From positions 1,302,001 through 1,366,000 of the forward strand of contig NZ_CP116477.1 in the NCBI RefSeq assembly GCF_028335745.1: a DNA stretch of 64,000 nucleotides, written 5' to 3'. Source of the DNA: Pectobacterium sp. A5351. GTDB taxonomy: Bacteria; Pseudomonadota; Gammaproteobacteria; Enterobacterales; Enterobacteriaceae. Below the pieces are notes generated by a model, which made no database searches, was not told the origin of the DNA, and saw only the letters and a list, made by a program, of their open reading frames with translations. How positions within the stretch are numbered: position 1 is the stretch's first letter; every line of letters begins with the position of its first letter. This document shows, piece after piece, positions 1 through 10,363 of this stretch. A program made the position numbers and the translations under genes.

Positions 1-406
1 ACGTCTCTACACACTATCTCCATGTTGCGTTGATAAAAACTCGAAAATAAACCGGTATTGTCGTGTTTATTCACGAAAACCCTCTAAGATAAATGACGTT
101 GTGTCACATAATGTCATGAACGCTCGTTTCTATGCTAATGATTAAAGATCGTCACAAGGTGTAAGGAAATTTTTATTTTGCATTAAATACACTATGTTTA
201 ATTGGCGTTTAACTGGAATTGCTAATGATAAGGCTATTGTGTTTTTTACGTTTGGCTGATGGGTGTGACGTTTTTATGTGAATGTGGAGGGGTATCGTGA
301 GACAGAGACATAAATTGAAATGTAACGCCGCTATTCAGAGTGAAAAATAAGAAAGATACTGCGGCGGAATATGGTTTTCAGCCAGTGATGAAATAAAGAG
401 CCCTTC
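1..406. other. Non-coding region upstream of ugd
   Basis: No credible gene is seen in this AT-rich stretch. It holds a PmrA-box-like direct repeat at 197-213 and a long leader of about 190 bases before the ugd start. The first 180 bases show nothing I can assign. Confidence 0.5.
197..213 (+). promoter_or_regulatory. PmrA-box-like direct repeat upstream of ugd
   Basis: Two half sites, TTTAAT and TTTAAC, are separated by five bases (TGGCG). This fits the YTTAAT-N5-YTTAAY pattern known for PmrA (BasR) binding. The downstream gene, ugd, is a classical PmrA target, which supports the assignment. The site is about 190 bases before the start codon, so a long leader or a second promoter is implied. 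Confidence 0.55.
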
Positions 407-1573
407 ATGAAAATAGCGATTAGCGGAACGGGATATGTCGGTTTATCGAATGGATTATTATTGGCACAACAGCATCAGGTTGTGGCGTTAGATATTGTGG
501 CTGAGAAAGTGGCGATGCTGAATCAAAGAAAATCGCCGATTAATGACACCGAGATTGAGCGTTTTTTACAACACGAAACGCTGAATTTTTCCGCTACGCT
601 GGATAAACATGAAGCGTATGTCGATGCGCAGTTCGTGATTATCGCGACGCCAACAGATTACGATCCGCAGACGAACTATTTCAACACGTCGTCAGTAGAG
701 GCGGTCATTCGCGATGTGCTGGCGATTAATCCGCAGGCCATTATGGTGATTAAATCGACGGTGCCTGTGGGGTTCACCGAGAAAATCAGCCAGCAGTTGG
801 ATACGGACAACATCATTTTTTCCCCCGAGTTTCTGCGTGAAGGAAAGGCGCTGCACGACAACCTTTACCCGTCGCGGATTGTGGTGGGTGAACGGTCGGA
901 AAGGGCCCGATTTTTCGCTAACCTATTGATGGAATGTGCATTAAAAAAAGATATTCGCGTACTGTTTACCGACCCGACAGAGGCTGAAGCGATAAAACTG
1001 TTTGCGAATACCTTCCTGGCGATGCGCGTCGCCTACTTTAACGAGCTGGACAGCTATGCCGAATCGCTGGGGCTGAATACCCGGCAGATTATTGAAGGCG
1101 TGTGCCTCGATCCGCGTATTGGCAACTACTATAACAACCCTTCTTTTGGCTACGGTGGCTACTGTTTGCCGAAGGATACCCGACAGCTTTTGGCTAATTA
1201 TCGCACTGTTCCGAATAATCTTATCAAGGCGATTGTAGACGCGAACCATACGCGGAAAGACTTCATCGCCGACACGATTATCCGCCGTCATCCGAAAACG
1301 GTCGGCGTCCATCGTCTTATCATGAAAGCGGGGTCGGATAATTTTCGCTTTTCCTCCATTCAGGGCATTATGAAAAGGATAAAAGCGAAAGGAATCAATG
1401 TCGTGGTTTATGAACCAGGGATTGATGGTGATGATTTTCTGGATTTTCCCGTCATTCACCAACTCGATAGTTTCAAACAACAGTGTGACATTATTATTAC
1501 CAATCGTTATGCCGACGAATTAAAAGATGTGATAGGGAAAGTTTATACCAGAGACTTATTTGGTGAAGATTGA
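407..1573 (+). CDS. ugd: UDP-glucose 6-dehydrogenase
   Basis: Oxidises UDP-glucose to UDP-glucuronate with two NAD, supplying the precursor for L-Ara4N synthesis and for capsule or exopolysaccharide. The 388-residue protein has an N-terminal Rossmann motif GTGYVG (residues 7-12), the family signature region KSTVPVGFT (about 116-124) and the catalytic cysteine C253 in [10 protein letters not shown]. Its length equals that of the short enterobacterial Ugd. The start is the first in-frame ATG. The gene is monocistronic: about 210 bases separate it from arnB, which has its own PmrA-like site. It feeds the arn operon directly, since ArnA uses UDP-glucuronate. Confidence 0.95.
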   Translation: MKIAISGTGYVGLSNGLLLAQQHQVVALDIVAEKVAMLNQRKSPINDTEIERFLQHETLNFSATLDKHEAYVDAQFVIIATPTDYDPQTNYFNTSSVEAVIRDVLAINPQAIMVIKSTVPVGFTEKISQQLDTDNIIFSPEFLREGKALHDNLYPSRIVVGERSERARFFANLLMECALKKDIRVLFTDPTEAEAIKLFANTFLAMRVAYFNELDSYAESLGLNTRQIIEGVCLDPRIGNYYNNPSFGYGGYCLPKDTRQLLANYRTVPNNLIKAIVDANHTRKDFIADTIIRRHPKTVGVHRLIMKAGSDNFRFSSIQGIMKRIKAKGINVVVYEPGIDGDDFLDFPVIHQLDSFKQQCDIIITNRYADELKDVIGKVYTRDLFGED

Positions 1574-1707
1574 TTTCTTTTCGTAAATCAATAAATCAAC
1601 ATCTCGCTATTCGCTAAAAGTTCATTTTGGCATTGTAATTAATTATGTCTTTGTGCCGCCTTGTCGTGTTTTATCGTTTATCGGTAGTTTTATGGTTGTC
1701 GCAATAA

Positions 1708-1724
1708 ATTAAGGTTGGCTTAAG
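1708..1724 (+). promoter_or_regulatory. PmrA-box-like direct repeat upstream of arnB
   Basis: ATTAAG and CTTAAG are separated by GTTGG, giving the six-five-six direct-repeat layout of PmrA operators upstream of arn (pmrHFIJKLM) and pmrC in related enterobacteria. It lies 61 bases before the arnB ATG, near where a -35 region would fall, with an AT-rich TATTTAGA-like -10 candidate downstream. Assigned by pattern and context only. Confidence 0.65.
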
Positions 1725-1785
1725 GCTTCGTTATTTAGACTGCTCAATGATGATTAGTCACCATTGTTTATTTTGGGAATACGTT

Positions 1786-2934
1786 ATGACGGATTTTTTG
1801 CCTTTTTCCCGCCCGAATATGGGCGAAGAGGAAATTGCTGCCGTGGCGGAAGTATTACGATCCGGTTGGATAACCACAGGGCCGAAATGTCAGCAATTAG
1901 AACAGGCGTTTTGCCAGCAGATAGGGTGCCGACAGGCGATTGCGGTTAGCTCTGCGACGGGTGGGATGCACGTGACGCTGATGGCGCTTGGCATTGGCCC
2001 CGGTGACGAAGTGATTACGCCGTCCCAGACCTGGGTTTCAACCGTCAATATCATCACGCTCCTGGGAGCGGAACCAGTGATGGTTGACGTGGATCGGCAT
2101 ACGCTGATGGTGCGACCGCAGGATATCGAAGCGGCCATCACACCGAAGACAAAAGCCATTATTCCCGTGCATTATGCCGGTGCGCCTGCCGATCTGGATG
2201 CGCTGCGTGCGCTCAGTGAACGCTACGGCATCCCGCTGATTGAGGATGCGGCGCACGCCGTCGGTACGCAATATCGCGATGAGTGGATCGGCGCACGTGG
2301 AACCGCCATTTTCTCGTTTCACGCGATTAAAAACATCACCTGTGCGGAAGGCGGCATGGTGGTGACGGACGACAATGCTCTTGCTGAACGACTACGCAGC
2401 CTGAAGTTTCACGGGCTGGGCGTTGATGCGTTCGACAGGCAGCGACAAGGACGCAAGCCGCAGGCTGAGGTGGTGACGCCGGGGTTTAAATACAACCTGG
2501 CGGATATCAATGCGGCGATTGCGCTGGTGCAACTGGATAAACTCTCGGCGATCAACGCCCGCCGTCAGCAGCTTGCCGCACGTTATCTCACCCAACTCCG
2601 TGCGCTGCCGCTCCAGCCGCTGGCGGTTCCTGATTATCCCCACCTGCATGCCTGGCATCTGTTTATGGTGCGTGTGGATGAAACGCGGTGCGGCATATCG
2701 CGCGATAGCCTGATGGCGGCACTGCAAGCGCGCGGCATTGGCACCGGGTTGCATTTCAGAGCGGTGCATACGCAGAAATATTACCGTGAGCGCTATCCCC
2801 ATTTGCACCTGCCGGAAACGGAGTGGAATTCGGCGTCGCTTATGACGCTGCCGCTGTTCCCCGATATGCAGGACAGCGATGTCGATCGCGTCGTTGCGGC
2901 GCTAACCTCGATTCTGGAGTCTGTTCGTGATTGA
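1786..2934 (+). CDS. arnB: UDP-4-amino-4-deoxy-L-arabinose--oxoglutarate aminotransferase
   Basis: PLP enzyme that aminates UDP-4-keto-pentose with glutamate to give UDP-L-Ara4N. The 382-residue protein belongs to the DegT/DnrJ/EryC1 sugar aminotransferase family. The Schiff-base lysine is K182 in [15 protein letters not shown], and EDAAHAVG (about 153-160) is the cofactor-binding stretch. The start [10 protein letters not shown] is chosen over an upstream in-frame ATG at 1747 because family members begin at this motif. First gene of arnBCADTEF; it overlaps arnC by eight bases. Confidence 0.95.
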   Translation: MTDFLPFSRPNMGEEEIAAVAEVLRSGWITTGPKCQQLEQAFCQQIGCRQAIAVSSATGGMHVTLMALGIGPGDEVITPSQTWVSTVNIITLLGAEPVMVDVDRHTLMVRPQDIEAAITPKTKAIIPVHYAGAPADLDALRALSERYGIPLIEDAAHAVGTQYRDEWIGARGTAIFSFHAIKNITCAEGGMVVTDDNALAERLRSLKFHGLGVDAFDRQRQGRKPQAEVVTPGFKYNLADINAAIALVQLDKLSAINARRQQLAARYLTQLRALPLQPLAVPDYPHLHAWHLFMVRVDETRCGISRDSLMAALQARGIGTGLHFRAVHTQKYYRERYPHLHLPETEWNSASLMTLPLFPDMQDSDVDRVVAALTSILESVRD

Positions 2935-3910
2935 TGACATCAAAAATGTGTCTGTTGTGATTCCCGTTTATAACGAAGAAGAGAGCCTGCCGGTGCTGAT
3001 TGAACGCACGCTGGCGGCCTGTCGGCAGATCGGTAAACCCTGGGAAATTATTCTGGTTGATGACGGTAGCAGCGATGGCTCGGCGGAACTGCTGACTGAG
3101 GCGGCGAGCGACCCGGAAAAGCACATTATTGCCGTATTGCTGAACCGTAACTATGGTCAGCACTCGGCCATCATGGCTGGATTCCAGCAAGCGGTAGGCG
3201 ATGTGGTCATTACGCTGGATGCCGATTTGCAAAACCCGCCGGAGGAAATTCCACGGCTGGTGGAGTATGCCGCGCAAGGCTATGACGTGGTCGGCACTGT
3301 GCGAGCCAACCGGCAGGATTCACTATTCCGCAAAGTGGCCTCGAAAACCATCAACCTGATGATCCGGCGTTCGACCGGGAAATCTATGGCGGATTACGGC
3401 TGTATGCTGCGTGCTTATCGTCGCCACATCGTCAGCGCGATGCTGCACTGCCATGAACGCAGCACCTTTATTCCTATTCTGGCCAACACCTTTGCGCGGA
3501 AAACCATTGAGATCGACGTGCTGCATGCCGAGCGCGAATTCGGCACGTCCAAATACAGCTTTCTGAAGCTGATTAACCTGATGTACGACCTGCTGACCTG
3601 CCTGACGACGACGCCGCTGCGCATACTCAGCCTGATCGGCAGCGTCGTTGCGCTGTCGGGTTTCCTGTTGGCGCTGTTGTTGATCGGCCTGCGTTTGTTC
3701 TTAGGAGCGGAATGGGCGGCCGAGGGTGTGTTCACGCTGTTTGCCGTGCTGTTTATGTTTATCGGCGCGCAGTTCGTCGGGATGGGGCTATTAGGGGAAT
3801 ACATCGGTCGTATCTATACCGATGTGCGCGCCCGGCCACGCTATTTTGTACAAAAAACAGTGAGTGCGGCAACGCCACTGACCACCAGTTTACGGGATGA
3901 AGAAGAATGA
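2927..3910 (+). CDS. arnC: Undecaprenyl-phosphate 4-deoxy-4-formamido-L-arabinose transferase
   Basis: Transfers formylated L-Ara4N from UDP to undecaprenyl phosphate on the cytoplasmic face of the inner membrane. The 327-residue protein has an N-terminal GT2 domain with [12 protein letters not shown], the nucleotide-binding DDGSSDGS and the DADLQNP motif, followed by two C-terminal membrane helices (about 235-260 and 270-292). It overlaps arnB at its start and arnA at its end, consistent with coupled translation. Confidence 0.95.
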   Translation: MIDDIKNVSVVIPVYNEEESLPVLIERTLAACRQIGKPWEIILVDDGSSDGSAELLTEAASDPEKHIIAVLLNRNYGQHSAIMAGFQQAVGDVVITLDADLQNPPEEIPRLVEYAAQGYDVVGTVRANRQDSLFRKVASKTINLMIRRSTGKSMADYGCMLRAYRRHIVSAMLHCHERSTFIPILANTFARKTIEIDVLHAEREFGTSKYSFLKLINLMYDLLTCLTTTPLRILSLIGSVVALSGFLLALLLIGLRLFLGAEWAAEGVFTLFAVLFMFIGAQFVGMGLLGEYIGRIYTDVRARPRYFVQKTVSAATPLTTSLRDEEE

Positions 3911-5940
3911 AAGCGATCGTATTTGCCTACCATGATATCGGCTGCGTCGGCCTTGAGGCGTTAAAGCTCGCGGGCTATGAGATTCAGGCGGTGTTCACGC
4001 ACAGCGATGCGCCGGGCGAGAATCACTTCTATGCGTCGGTGGCGAAAGCGGCAGCCGGGATGGATGTGCCGGTGTTTGCGCCGGAAGACGTTAACCACCC
4101 GCTTTGGGTGAACCGCATTCGCGAACTGGCACCGGATGTTATTTTTTCCTTCTATTACCGCACGCTATTAAGTGACGACATTCTTCAGTTGCCGTCGTTT
4201 GGCGCTTTCAATCTGCACGGGTCGCTGCTGCCGCGCTACCGTGGACGGGCACCGGTCAACTGGGTACTGGTGAACGGCGAAACGCAGACGGGCGTGACGC
4301 TGCACAAGATGGTGTCCCGCGCCGATGCTGGCGATATCGTTGCTCAGTCTGTGGTGGCGATTGACGATGAAGACACCGCGCTGACGCTGCACGGTAAATG
4401 TCGTACCGCGGCGGCGGCTTTACTGGCGCAGCAATTACCCCTGATCCGCTCGCGTGAGATTATGCTGACGCCGCAGGATGAAAGTCAGGCCAGCTACTTC
4501 GGACGCCGCACGGCGGCAGACGGGCTGATCGATTGGCAAAAAAGCGCCCGCGAGATCAACAACCTGATTCGCGCGGTGACGGAACCGTATCCAGGGGCGT
4601 TTACGTTCCTCGGTGAGCGCAACGTGATCATTTGGCGTGCTCGTGTAGTGAAGGTTAATCGTTTCAAAAACAGTGATATGAGCGCCAATGGCGTGAAGCA
4701 TAAACCGGGCTCGATTATCTCGACATCGCCGCTGGTGGTGGCCTGCGGTGAAGACGCGCTTGAGATCGTCAGCGGACAGAGTGAGACCGGGCTGTATATG
4801 TCGGGTAGCCGACTGGCAGCGGAAATGGGCATGGTGCCACAGGCGAAACTGGGCAACCTCGCCAGCCGTGTGCAACGACGCCGCACGCGCGTCCTGATCC
4901 TCGGCGTGAACGGTTTTATCGGTAACCACCTGACTGAACGCCTGCTGCGCGACGATCGCTATGAAATCTACGGGCTGGATATCAGTTCGGATGCCATCGC
5001 CCGTTTTCTTGGCGATCCGCGTTTCCATTTTGTGGAAGGCGATATCAGCATTCATAACGAATGGATCGAATATCACATCAAGAAATGCGATGTCATTCTG
5101 CCGCTGGTAGCGATTGCGACGCCTATCGAATACACCCGTAACCCGCTGCGCGTGTTTGAGCTGGATTTTGAAGAGAACCTGAAAATTGTACGCGACTGCG
5201 TGCGCTACAACAAACGCATTGTTTTCCCGTCCACCTCAGAAGTGTACGGCATGTGTGATGACAAAGAGTTTGATGAAGATAACTCACGCCTGATTGTCGG
5301 GCCGATCAACAAGCAGCGCTGGATTTACTCCGTGTCCAAGCAGTTGCTGGATCGGGTGATCTGGGCGTACGGTGCGAAAAGTGGTCTGCGTTTCACGCTG
5401 TTCCGTCCGTTTAACTGGATGGGGCCACGTCTGGATACGCTGGACGCGGCGCGCATCGGTAGTTCCCGGGCGATTACCCAGTTGATCCTCAATCTGGTGG
5501 AAGGATCGCCGATCAAACTGGTGGACGGTGGGGCGCAGAAACGCTGCTTTACCGACATTCACGACGGCATCGAGGCCCTGTTCCGTATTATTGAAAACCG
5601 CAATGGCCAGTGTGACGGGCAGATTATCAACATCGGCAACCCGCACAATGAAGCCAGTATCCGCGAACTGGGCGAAATGCTGCTGACCAGCTTTAATGAC
5701 CATCCGCTGCGTGACCGCTTCCCGCCGTTCGCCGGGTTTATTGAAGTGGAAAGCAGCAGCTATTACGGCAAAGGTTATCAGGATGTGGCGCACCGCACGC
5801 CGAGCATTCGCAACGCCAAACGCCTGCTGGAATGGGAGCCGACGGTGAAGATGGAGCAAACCGTCGCGGAAACGCTGGACTATTTCCTGCGTACCGTTGA
5901 TCCCCAGCACGCTGATGACGTCACGGATACGCAGGGATGA
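3907..5940 (+). CDS. arnA: Bifunctional UDP-L-Ara4N formyltransferase/UDP-glucuronate decarboxylase
   Basis: Two-domain fusion. The N-terminal domain (about 1-300) formylates UDP-L-Ara4N; its catalytic residues N102, H104 and D140 are present in [11 protein letters not shown] and VSRAD. The C-terminal SDR domain (about 325-677) starts with a [10 protein letters not shown] nucleotide-binding loop, carries STSEVYG and YSVSK, and oxidatively decarboxylates UDP-glucuronate. At 677 residues it is slightly longer than the 660 of E. coli; the extra residues appear to lie around 250-265, between the domains. ATGA overlaps at both ends tie it to arnC and arnD. Confidence 0.96.
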   Translation: MKAIVFAYHDIGCVGLEALKLAGYEIQAVFTHSDAPGENHFYASVAKAAAGMDVPVFAPEDVNHPLWVNRIRELAPDVIFSFYYRTLLSDDILQLPSFGAFNLHGSLLPRYRGRAPVNWVLVNGETQTGVTLHKMVSRADAGDIVAQSVVAIDDEDTALTLHGKCRTAAAALLAQQLPLIRSREIMLTPQDESQASYFGRRTAADGLIDWQKSAREINNLIRAVTEPYPGAFTFLGERNVIIWRARVVKVNRFKNSDMSANGVKHKPGSIISTSPLVVACGEDALEIVSGQSETGLYMSGSRLAAEMGMVPQAKLGNLASRVQRRRTRVLILGVNGFIGNHLTERLLRDDRYEIYGLDISSDAIARFLGDPRFHFVEGDISIHNEWIEYHIKKCDVILPLVAIATPIEYTRNPLRVFELDFEENLKIVRDCVRYNKRIVFPSTSEVYGMCDDKEFDEDNSRLIVGPINKQRWIYSVSKQLLDRVIWAYGAKSGLRFTLFRPFNWMGPRLDTLDAARIGSSRAITQLILNLVEGSPIKLVDGGAQKRCFTDIHDGIEALFRIIENRNGQCDGQIINIGNPHNEASIRELGEMLLTSFNDHPLRDRFPPFAGFIEVESSSYYGKGYQDVAHRTPSIRNAKRLLEWEPTVKMEQTVAETLDYFLRTVDPQHADDVTDTQG

Positions 5941-6830
5941 CGCGCGTTGGCCTGCGAATTGATGTCGATACCTGGCGTGGTACGCGGGACGGTGTGCCCG
6001 CGCTGCTGGATGTGTTAGCGGAGTTCGATATCCAGGCGAGTTTCTTTTTTAGCGTCGGGCCAGACAACATGGGGCGTCACCTGTGGCGCCTGCTGCGTCC
6101 GCGCTTTTTATGGAAGATGCTGCGCTCCAACGCGGCCTCGCTCTACGGCTGGGATATCTTGCTGGCTGGCACGGCATGGCCGGGGCGCCATATCGGCGCA
6201 CGGTTTGGTTCGTTAATCCGCCAGACGCACGATGCCGGGCATGAAGTGGGGTTACACGCCTGGGATCATCACGGCTGGCAGGCGAATGTCGCCCGCTGGT
6301 CGGATGCGCAATTAGCCACGCAGTTCCGTGAAGGAATAGATGCGCTGACACCGATGCTGCCATCACCGGTGCGCTGTTCTGCGGTGGCGGGCTGGCGAGC
6401 CGATTCGCGCGTTGTTGAGATGAAGCAGCGCTGGAATCTGGACTATAACAGCGACTGTCGCGGCACCCGACCTTTTCGACCACGCCTGAAAAACGGTGAG
6501 TTGGGTACCGTGCAGATTCCGGTTACGTTGCCGACCTACGATGAAGTTATCGGTGAGCGTGTGAGTGACGGTGAATTCAACGACTTTATTCTTGAGGCGA
6601 TCCAACAGGATCGCGGCGTGCCGGTCTACACCATCCATGCGGAGGTAGAAGGGGGCGCGAAGCTGGCGCTGTTCCGCCAATTGCTGCTTCGTGCCCGTCA
6701 GCAGCACATCGAATTTTGTCCGCTTTCCTCATTGCTGCCTGATGACCGCGCCACGCTGCCCGTCGGGCGGATTGACCGTGCGCCGTTTCCCGGACGGGAA
6801 GGGTGGCTTGGCGTGCAAACGGAAGAATAA
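5937..6830 (+). CDS. arnD: 4-deoxy-4-formamido-L-arabinose-phosphoundecaprenol deformylase
   Basis: Polysaccharide-deacetylase-type metal enzyme that removes the formyl group from undecaprenyl-P-L-Ara4FN. The 297-residue protein opens with [12 protein letters not shown], holding the metal-binding and catalytic aspartates. It also has [12 protein letters not shown] with the metal histidines, and a conserved AGWRAD stretch. It overlaps arnA by four bases and is followed by arnT after 17 bases. Confidence 0.94.
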   Translation: MTRVGLRIDVDTWRGTRDGVPALLDVLAEFDIQASFFFSVGPDNMGRHLWRLLRPRFLWKMLRSNAASLYGWDILLAGTAWPGRHIGARFGSLIRQTHDAGHEVGLHAWDHHGWQANVARWSDAQLATQFREGIDALTPMLPSPVRCSAVAGWRADSRVVEMKQRWNLDYNSDCRGTRPFRPRLKNGELGTVQIPVTLPTYDEVIGERVSDGEFNDFILEAIQQDRGVPVYTIHAEVEGGAKLALFRQLLLRARQQHIEFCPLSSLLPDDRATLPVGRIDRAPFPGREGWLGVQTEE

Positions 6831-6847
6831 ATAAAGCAGGAGATAGC

Positions 6848-8518
6848 ATGGAAAAAGGCATGATAAAGCTAAAAAGTACCGTAATACTGGTGTTATTTGC
6901 TTTGCTCTACCTGTTGCCGCTTAACGGCCGCTGGCTGTGGTCACCGGATGAAACGCGCTATGCGGAAATCAGCCGCGAGATGCTTCAGCGTGGTGATTGG
7001 ATCGTGCCGCATTTGCTGGACGTCCGCTACTTTGAGAAACCCGTTGCAGGCTACTGGCTGAACAACATCAGCCAGGGGTTATTGGGTCATACCAATTTTG
7101 CCGTGCGCTTTGGTTCGGTATTTTCTACTGCGATGAGCGCGCTGCTGGTGTTTTGGCTGGCGATGCTGCTGTGGAAAAACCGGCGTACTGCTCTACTGGC
7201 GGCGACGATCTATCTGACATCGCTGCTTGTGTATGGTATCGGTACGTACAGCGTGCTCGATCCTATGGTGACGCTCTGGATGACGGCGGCGCTGTTCAGC
7301 CACGTGCTGATTCAGCGTGCTACGCTGACGCGTGAACGGCTTATGGCCTGGGGGCTGATGGGGCTGGCCTGTGGCATGGGGTTTATGACCAAAGGTTTTC
7401 TGGCGCTGGCTTTACCGGTCATCAGTGTGCTGCCGGTGGCGGTGGCGCAAAAGCGGATGAAGGAATTGCTGCTGTTCGGGCCGCTGGCGATTGTCGTCGC
7501 GGTATTGCTGAGTGCGCCGTGGGCGCTGGCAGTACATGCGCGAGAAGCCGATTACTGGCATTACTTCTTTTGGATTGAGCATATCCAGCGTTTTGCAGAA
7601 GACGATGCGCAGCATAAAGCACCGTTCTGGTATTACCTGCCGGTTCTGATTGTCGGCGCATTCCCCTGGCTAGCGCTGCTGCCGGGCGCGTTGCGTAGCG
7701 GTTGGACGGAACGAAAAGCGAACCCGGAACGGTTCCTCCTGTTGTGCTGGATGGTGATGCCGTTGCTGTTTTTCAGCATCGCTAAAGGCAAGCTGCTGAC
7801 TTATATTCTGCCGTGCTTTGCCCCGCTGGCGTTGCTGATGGCGGCATGGATTTCCGGGCTGGCTCCTGCGGTACGCGAGCGTCTATTGCGCATCAATAGC
7901 TGGCTCAATATTGCGTTTGGCAGCCTGCTGGCGCTCGCCGTTGCGGCGCTGGGCCTCGGTATTATCATGCCGCATCTCTATCAACCGGGAGAAGGGTTGA
8001 CCATCGTATCAGGTGTCGTCTGTTTTATCGGCTGGGTGGCCTTTGCCGCTGTCAGCCTGAAAAAGCAGCGATCGTGGGGGTATCTGGTCGCGGGTTGTCC
8101 GCTATTTCTGGCGCTGCTCGTCGGCGGGAGTATTCCGGCGAGTGTGGTTGATTCAAAGAATCCTCAAACCTTTATTCGTAGTCACCAGCCACTGCTGGAG
8201 GACAGCCGCTATGTGCTTAGCGATGAGGTTGGGCTGGCTGCCGGACTGGCGTGGGAGCTCAAACGTAGCGATATCACCTTATTCAAGGCGCGGGGCGAAT
8301 TGAACTATGGGCTGGACTACGCCGATTCTACGGACCGCTTTGTAGATGAGGGGGCTTTTCCGGCCTGGCTGGCTGAGAAACGGCGTAGCGGAAATGTCGC
8401 GCTGGTGCTGAAGGTCGATAGGGATACCGATGAAGAGTACCGCAGTCTGCCTGCCCCCGATCAGTTGAAAAAATCGCACCGCTACGTGCTGCTGTTTTAT
8501 AAGCAGATAGCGCCATGA
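6848..8518 (+). CDS. arnT: Undecaprenyl-phosphate-L-Ara4N transferase (lipid A glycosyltransferase)
   Basis: Polytopic inner-membrane glycosyltransferase of the PMT/GT-C superfamily that moves L-Ara4N from the undecaprenyl carrier to lipid A phosphates on the periplasmic side. The result is resistance to polymyxin and cationic plant peptides. The first periplasmic loop has the catalytic signature [14 protein letters not shown]. About a dozen hydrophobic segments are visible and the length of 556 residues is close to the family norm. The ATG at 6848 has AGGAG five bases upstream; an upstream in-frame ATG at 6803 would overlap arnD and is rejected. Confidence 0.95.
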   Translation: MEKGMIKLKSTVILVLFALLYLLPLNGRWLWSPDETRYAEISREMLQRGDWIVPHLLDVRYFEKPVAGYWLNNISQGLLGHTNFAVRFGSVFSTAMSALLVFWLAMLLWKNRRTALLAATIYLTSLLVYGIGTYSVLDPMVTLWMTAALFSHVLIQRATLTRERLMAWGLMGLACGMGFMTKGFLALALPVISVLPVAVAQKRMKELLLFGPLAIVVAVLLSAPWALAVHAREADYWHYFFWIEHIQRFAEDDAQHKAPFWYYLPVLIVGAFPWLALLPGALRSGWTERKANPERFLLLCWMVMPLLFFSIAKGKLLTYILPCFAPLALLMAAWISGLAPAVRERLLRINSWLNIAFGSLLALAVAALGLGIIMPHLYQPGEGLTIVSGVVCFIGWVAFAAVSLKKQRSWGYLVAGCPLFLALLVGGSIPASVVDSKNPQTFIRSHQPLLEDSRYVLSDEVGLAAGLAWELKRSDITLFKARGELNYGLDYADSTDRFVDEGAFPAWLAEKRRSGNVALVLKVDRDTDEEYRSLPAPDQLKKSHRYVLLFYKQIAP

Positions 8519-8856
8519 GTTATCTACTGGTGGCTATCGTCTGCCTGCTGACCAGCCTGGGACAACTGTGCCAGAAACAGGCGGCGGAGTGCTGGCGGCG
8601 TTTACCGACGGATCGACGCCAGCGCGTAACGCTCGGGTGGCTGATGCTGGCGGCGTTGCTGCTGGGTATCGGGCTATTGCTGTGGCTGGTGGTGTTGCAG
8701 CATATTCCGCTCGGCGTGGCGTACCCGCTACTGAGCATCAATTTTGTTCTGGTGACGCTGCTGGCACACTACTGGTTTGGCGAACGTGTGGACCGTCACC
8801 ACTGGTGGGGCATTGCGCTGATTGTCACCGGTATCTATCTGATGCAGGGGGGATAA
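8515..8856 (+). CDS. arnE: L-Ara4N-phosphoundecaprenol flippase subunit ArnE
   Basis: Small four-helix protein of the DMT/EamA superfamily (113 residues). With ArnF it is thought to flip undecaprenyl-P-L-Ara4N to the periplasmic face. The [15 protein letters not shown] stretch is typical of the family. It overlaps the arnT stop by four bases, and its own stop shares one base with the arnF start. Confidence 0.9.
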   Translation: MSYLLVAIVCLLTSLGQLCQKQAAECWRRLPTDRRQRVTLGWLMLAALLLGIGLLLWLVVLQHIPLGVAYPLLSINFVLVTLLAHYWFGERVDRHHWWGIALIVTGIYLMQGG

Positions 8857-9248
8857 TGGCGAAAAAAAGCTATGTCTGGGCGCTTGGCAGTATTGTGTTA
8901 GCCAGCGCCGCGCAGGTGTTAATGAAAAGCGGGATGCTGGGGCTGCCGAGCATTTCCCTGACGCACTGGCCGCCGCTGAGTACCTTAATGGGCGGTTGGC
9001 CTGTGGTTGCAGTGATCGGCGGAATGATTTGCTACGGCCTGTCGATGGTGTGCTGGTTCATGGTGCTGCGCTATCTGTCGCTCAGTCGCGCCTATCCGCT
9101 CATTAGCCTGAGCTATGCGGTGGTCTATCTGGCGGCGGTTTTCTTACCATGGCTAAATGAACCGATGAGTCTGCGTAAAAACCTCGGTGTCTTGATGATC
9201 ATGCTGGGCGTCTGGCTGGTGAGTCGTCACGCGCAGATGGCGCGATAA
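8856..9248 (+). CDS. arnF: L-Ara4N-phosphoundecaprenol flippase subunit ArnF
   Basis: Partner of ArnE; 130 residues with four predicted helices and the [16 protein letters not shown] motif. The ATG at 8856 overlaps the arnE stop in a TAATG junction; an in-frame start at 8568 would run through arnE in another frame and is rejected. It is the last gene of the arn operon. The convergent fbpC gene ends only 27 bases away, so any terminator must be shared and very short. Confidence 0.9.
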   Translation: MAKKSYVWALGSIVLASAAQVLMKSGMLGLPSISLTHWPPLSTLMGGWPVVAVIGGMICYGLSMVCWFMVLRYLSLSRAYPLISLSYAVVYLAAVFLPWLNEPMSLRKNLGVLMIMLGVWLVSRHAQMAR

Positions 9249-9275
9249 ACCGCCTGAGCGCGCGGTAGTGCGGGA

Positions 9276-10361
9276 TCATTGACTGAAGACGTGAGCGGTA
9301 CCCGTGACGCTCAGGCTGACCTGTTGGCCGACGGCGAAAGCGGCGTGGCTGACGGTTTTCAGTTCAATGATCTCAGCTTCTGCGTGGTGGACGTGCAGCG
9401 TCAGCGTAGAGACGAAGCCGGAAAAATCAACTTTACGGATGGTTGCGCGAATCGTCGCTGCACGCTTTTCCCCCGCTCGGCCTATCTCTGTGCTATCAAC
9501 CTCAGCGTTATCAACCCCTGCATCGTGAATCGCGATCTGTTCCGGGCGGAGCATGATGCGGGCTTTACCGCTTGCGGTTGGGCGATCCACCGCGATGTGC
9601 CCAAGCAGGCAGTCAGCCTGACCGCCAGTCACCTGCGCATCGAGAATCAGCGTTTCGCCGAGGAAGGTCGCGATGTCTTCGCTGGCGGGCTGATGGTAAA
9701 GCGTCCACGGCGAGCCGGATTGTGACAGTTGGCCGTCACGCATGACGACGACCCGATCGGCAAAAGACAGCGCTTCCCCCTGATCGTGGGTCACCAGAAT
9801 CGATGCCACGTTAGCCTGTTGTAATACGTCCATCACCGCTTTACGGGTGGTGGCACGCAGGCCGGTGTCCAACGCGGAAAAGGGTTCGTCCAGCAGCATC
9901 AACGCAGGGCGCTGTGCCAGTGCGCGAGCCAGAGCGACACGTTGTTGCTGTCCGCCGGAAATCTCATGCGGCGAGTGTTTCTGTAAATGCGCGGGAAGGG
10001 AAACCAGCGCCATCAACTCATCCACGCGCTTTTGCTTTTCCGCCTTCGAGCCTTTTAGCCCAAAAGCGATGTTGTCCGCGATGCAAAGATGCGGGAACAA
10101 CGCGCCATCCTGCGGGACATAGCCGATTCCACGCTGATGGGCGGGGACGGAAAGCCCGTTATCGCAGAGCGTTTGTCCATTCAGCGTGATGACGCCGGTA
10201 TCCGGTTTTTCAAACCCGGCAATCAGGCGCAACAGCGTGGTTTTTCCCGAGCCTGACGGGCCGACAATCGCCGTGCGGCGGCTATTCTCCAACGTCAAAT
10301 GAATGTCAGACAGCACGGTGCGTCCGTTAAAGCTTTTACTGACGCGATGAAGTTCCAACAT
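9276..10361 (-). CDS. fbpC: Ferric iron ABC transporter ATP-binding protein (FbpC/SfuC type)
   Basis: ATPase that powers ferric iron import. The 361-residue protein has Walker A GPSGSGKTT, the signature SGGQQQRVALARAL, Walker B LMLLDEPFSALD and a C-terminal TOBE-like domain containing LRPEQIAIHD. The start MLELHRVSKSF is chosen because it begins the ABC fold and sits two bases after the permease stop. The longer in-frame form would extend 42 residues into the permease gene. Confidence 0.92.
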   Translation of the reverse strand: MLELHRVSKSFNGRTVLSDIHLTLENSRRTAIVGPSGSGKTTLLRLIAGFEKPDTGVITLNGQTLCDNGLSVPAHQRGIGYVPQDGALFPHLCIADNIAFGLKGSKAEKQKRVDELMALVSLPAHLQKHSPHEISGGQQQRVALARALAQRPALMLLDEPFSALDTGLRATTRKAVMDVLQQANVASILVTHDQGEALSFADRVVVMRDGQLSQSGSPWTLYHQPASEDIATFLGETLILDAQVTGGQADCLLGHIAVDRPTASGKARIMLRPEQIAIHDAGVDNAEVDSTEIGRAGEKRAATIRATIRKVDFSGFVSTLTLHVHHAEAEIIELKTVSHAAFAVGQQVSLSVTGTAHVFSQ

Positions 10362-10363
10362 GA

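Noticed and set aside
941..1480. 179-codon minus-strand frame inside ugd
   Set aside because: It is a shadow of ugd; no ribosome site or recognisable domain, while the plus-strand protein is a complete family member.
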